Shown here piece by piece: positions 63,253-64,000 of a stretch of 64,000 bases of DNA (positions within the stretch are counted from its first letter, which is position 1; each line of letters begins with the position of its first letter). The notes below the pieces were generated by a model. The model did not search any database and was not told the origin of the DNA. It saw only the letters and a list, made by a program, of their open reading frames with translations. The stretch is from Bacteroidota bacterium (GTDB lineage: Bacteria > Bacteroidota > Bacteroidia > Chitinophagales > Chitinophagaceae): positions 1-64,000 of the forward strand of contig JAFAEM010000003.1 in assembly GCA_023424015.1 (NCBI GenBank), written 5' to 3'. Made by a program: the position numbers and the translations under genes.

Positions 63253-63669
63253 TTAAGCTAATATTTTAAAGGCCAATTTATTAAGAGTTTTTGTCATTTT
63301 GTTCGCTTTTAAATCACATTCCCATAGTATTATCACTTTCCAACCCTCCCTCTTTAGAGTTTTAATGGCTTTCTTATCATTGTATTTGTTACGGGCTATT
63401 TTATCCTGCCACCATTGAGTCCGTGTCTGAGGAATTTTAAAATACTTACAATCCTTGTGTCCGTGCCAAAAGCAGCCGTGGATAAAAATTACGACTTTGT
63501 ACTTTTTCAAGACAATATCAGGGCTGCCTGGATATCTGTTATCATGCACCCTGAAACGGAATCCTCCTGCAAAAAGCGCTTTTCTTACGATAATTTCCGG
63601 CTTCGTGTCTTTAGACCGAATGCGGCTCATGTTGAAACTTCTGACATCCCTGGTGTGTACATCGGCCAT
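63253..63669 (-). CDS. vsr: Vsr-type mismatch endonuclease
   Basis: About 138 residues. The family's signature is present: FNMSRIRSKDTKPE at the N-terminus, PGSPDIVLKKYKVVIFIHGC (catalytic Asp) and FWHGHKDCKY. The enzyme nicks at T:G mismatches arising from 5-methylcytosine deamination and protects the genome of methylating cells. It sits directly upstream of the m5C methyltransferase, the classical dcm-vsr association. ATG at 63669 gives the standard start; an in-frame ATG at 63726 would add 19 residues. It is the first gene of the operon. Confidence 0.92.
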   Translation of the reverse strand: MADVHTRDVRSFNMSRIRSKDTKPEIIVRKALFAGGFRFRVHDNRYPGSPDIVLKKYKVVIFIHGCFWHGHKDCKYFKIPQTRTQWWQDKIARNKYNDKKAIKTLKREGWKVIILWECDLKANKMTKTLNKLAFKILA

Positions 63670-63858
63670 AAACCCAAATATTTTTGGTTTCAAAAGGTAA
63701 GCTCCCCACACAACTTCTTCCTGCATTGTCAATTAATTTTGACCAACAACTACAAATAAACAAAGCGAATAAATTTAGCCAATCATTTCCATTTTAAAAA
63801 CCTCAACAAATAAGTTTCTGATTAAGAGTACACTTCTTTGATATTTTAAGCGCTATCA

Positions 63859-63987
63859 ATGGATAAGGCCGTCGAAGAATTCGAAATTGAAGGTCATATT
63901 TTGTTGCGTTTAGGAAATACGGGAACCCGTAATTTTTTCATAAAAGACAGTACTATCTTGGAAATGTTTCTGCAGACAACAAGCTAA
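63859..63987 (+). CDS. Possible small ORF divergent from the defence operon
   Basis: 42 codons from ATG at 63859 to TAA at 63985-63987. No family is recognised. A purine-rich AAAGGAGGG follows the stop (63986-63994) and could be the ribosome-binding site of a further gene beyond the window. It is weakly supported. Confidence 0.3.
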   Translation: MDKAVEEFEIEGHILLRLGNTGTRNFFIKDSTILEMFLQTTS

Positions 63988-64000
63988 AGGAGGGTTGATT

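Overview
The window looks like chromosome from a Bacteroidota bacterium, most likely Chitinophagaceae or a near relative (inference). The signs are a type IX secretion sorting domain, FISUMP and ELWxTDGT-repeat surface proteins, a GHL10 glycosidase, many exported lipoproteins, HisKA_3 sensor kinases with LuxR-type regulators, and candidate promoters matching the Bacteroidota TAnnTTTG -7 element. I saw no rRNA, tRNA or CRISPR array.

Layout. 0-1.2 kb: an IS200-like (RAYT) transposase flanked by short-hairpin repeats; the same repeat family recurs as two near-tandem composite units at 15.56-16.03 kb. 1.2-7.5 kb: minus-strand housekeeping and exported genes (GHL10 hydrolase, MarR regulator, DinB, radical SAM/SPASM, L,D-transpeptidase-like protein, MATE exporter). 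7.6-13.5 kb: two PAS/HisKA_3 kinases and two related response regulators, one a receiver without an output domain. 13.6-20.6 kb: subtilase lipoprotein, one-domain asparaginase, CheY-like regulator, and a PhyH / Gfo-Idh-MocA / EamA operon. 20.7-24.5 kb: a four-gene operon of UbiA prenyltransferase, type III polyketide synthase, methyltransferase and FAD oxidoreductase, probably making a lipidic phenol or quinone-like metabolite. 24.6-36.3 kb: phosphodiesterase, nuclease, TPR protein, an OmpR/HAMP two-component pair bracketed by universal stress proteins, and a UvrD-like helicase with an extra C-terminal DNA-binding-like module. 36.4-45.3 kb: large repetitive surface proteins and lipoproteins around a roughly 120-bp minisatellite. 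45.4-53.5 kb: a degenerate response regulator, a frameshifted SH3-NERD gene, a SUMF1-fold lipoprotein, a strongly folded apparent RNA with a possible pseudoknot ahead of a proline-rich miniprotein, a TPR kinase/regulator pair and a lone nuclease.

54.1-63.7 kb: a compact, visibly A+T-richer six-gene minus-strand operon of Vsr endonuclease, C5 cytosine methyltransferase, MutL/Hsp90-type GHKL ATPase, Z1 helicase, DUF4420 PD-(D/E)XK nuclease and AIPR protein. This matches the Mza-type anti-phage system with an added Vsr.

A second repeat family, a MITE-like element built from GAGCTnCGAGC-type words, occurs four times. All four copies lie between genes and three touch or nearly touch stop codons, so they may act as bidirectional terminators. 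The least explained items are the structured RNA/miniprotein/TPR-kinase locus at 49.8-52.6 kb and the type III PKS-UbiA operon.
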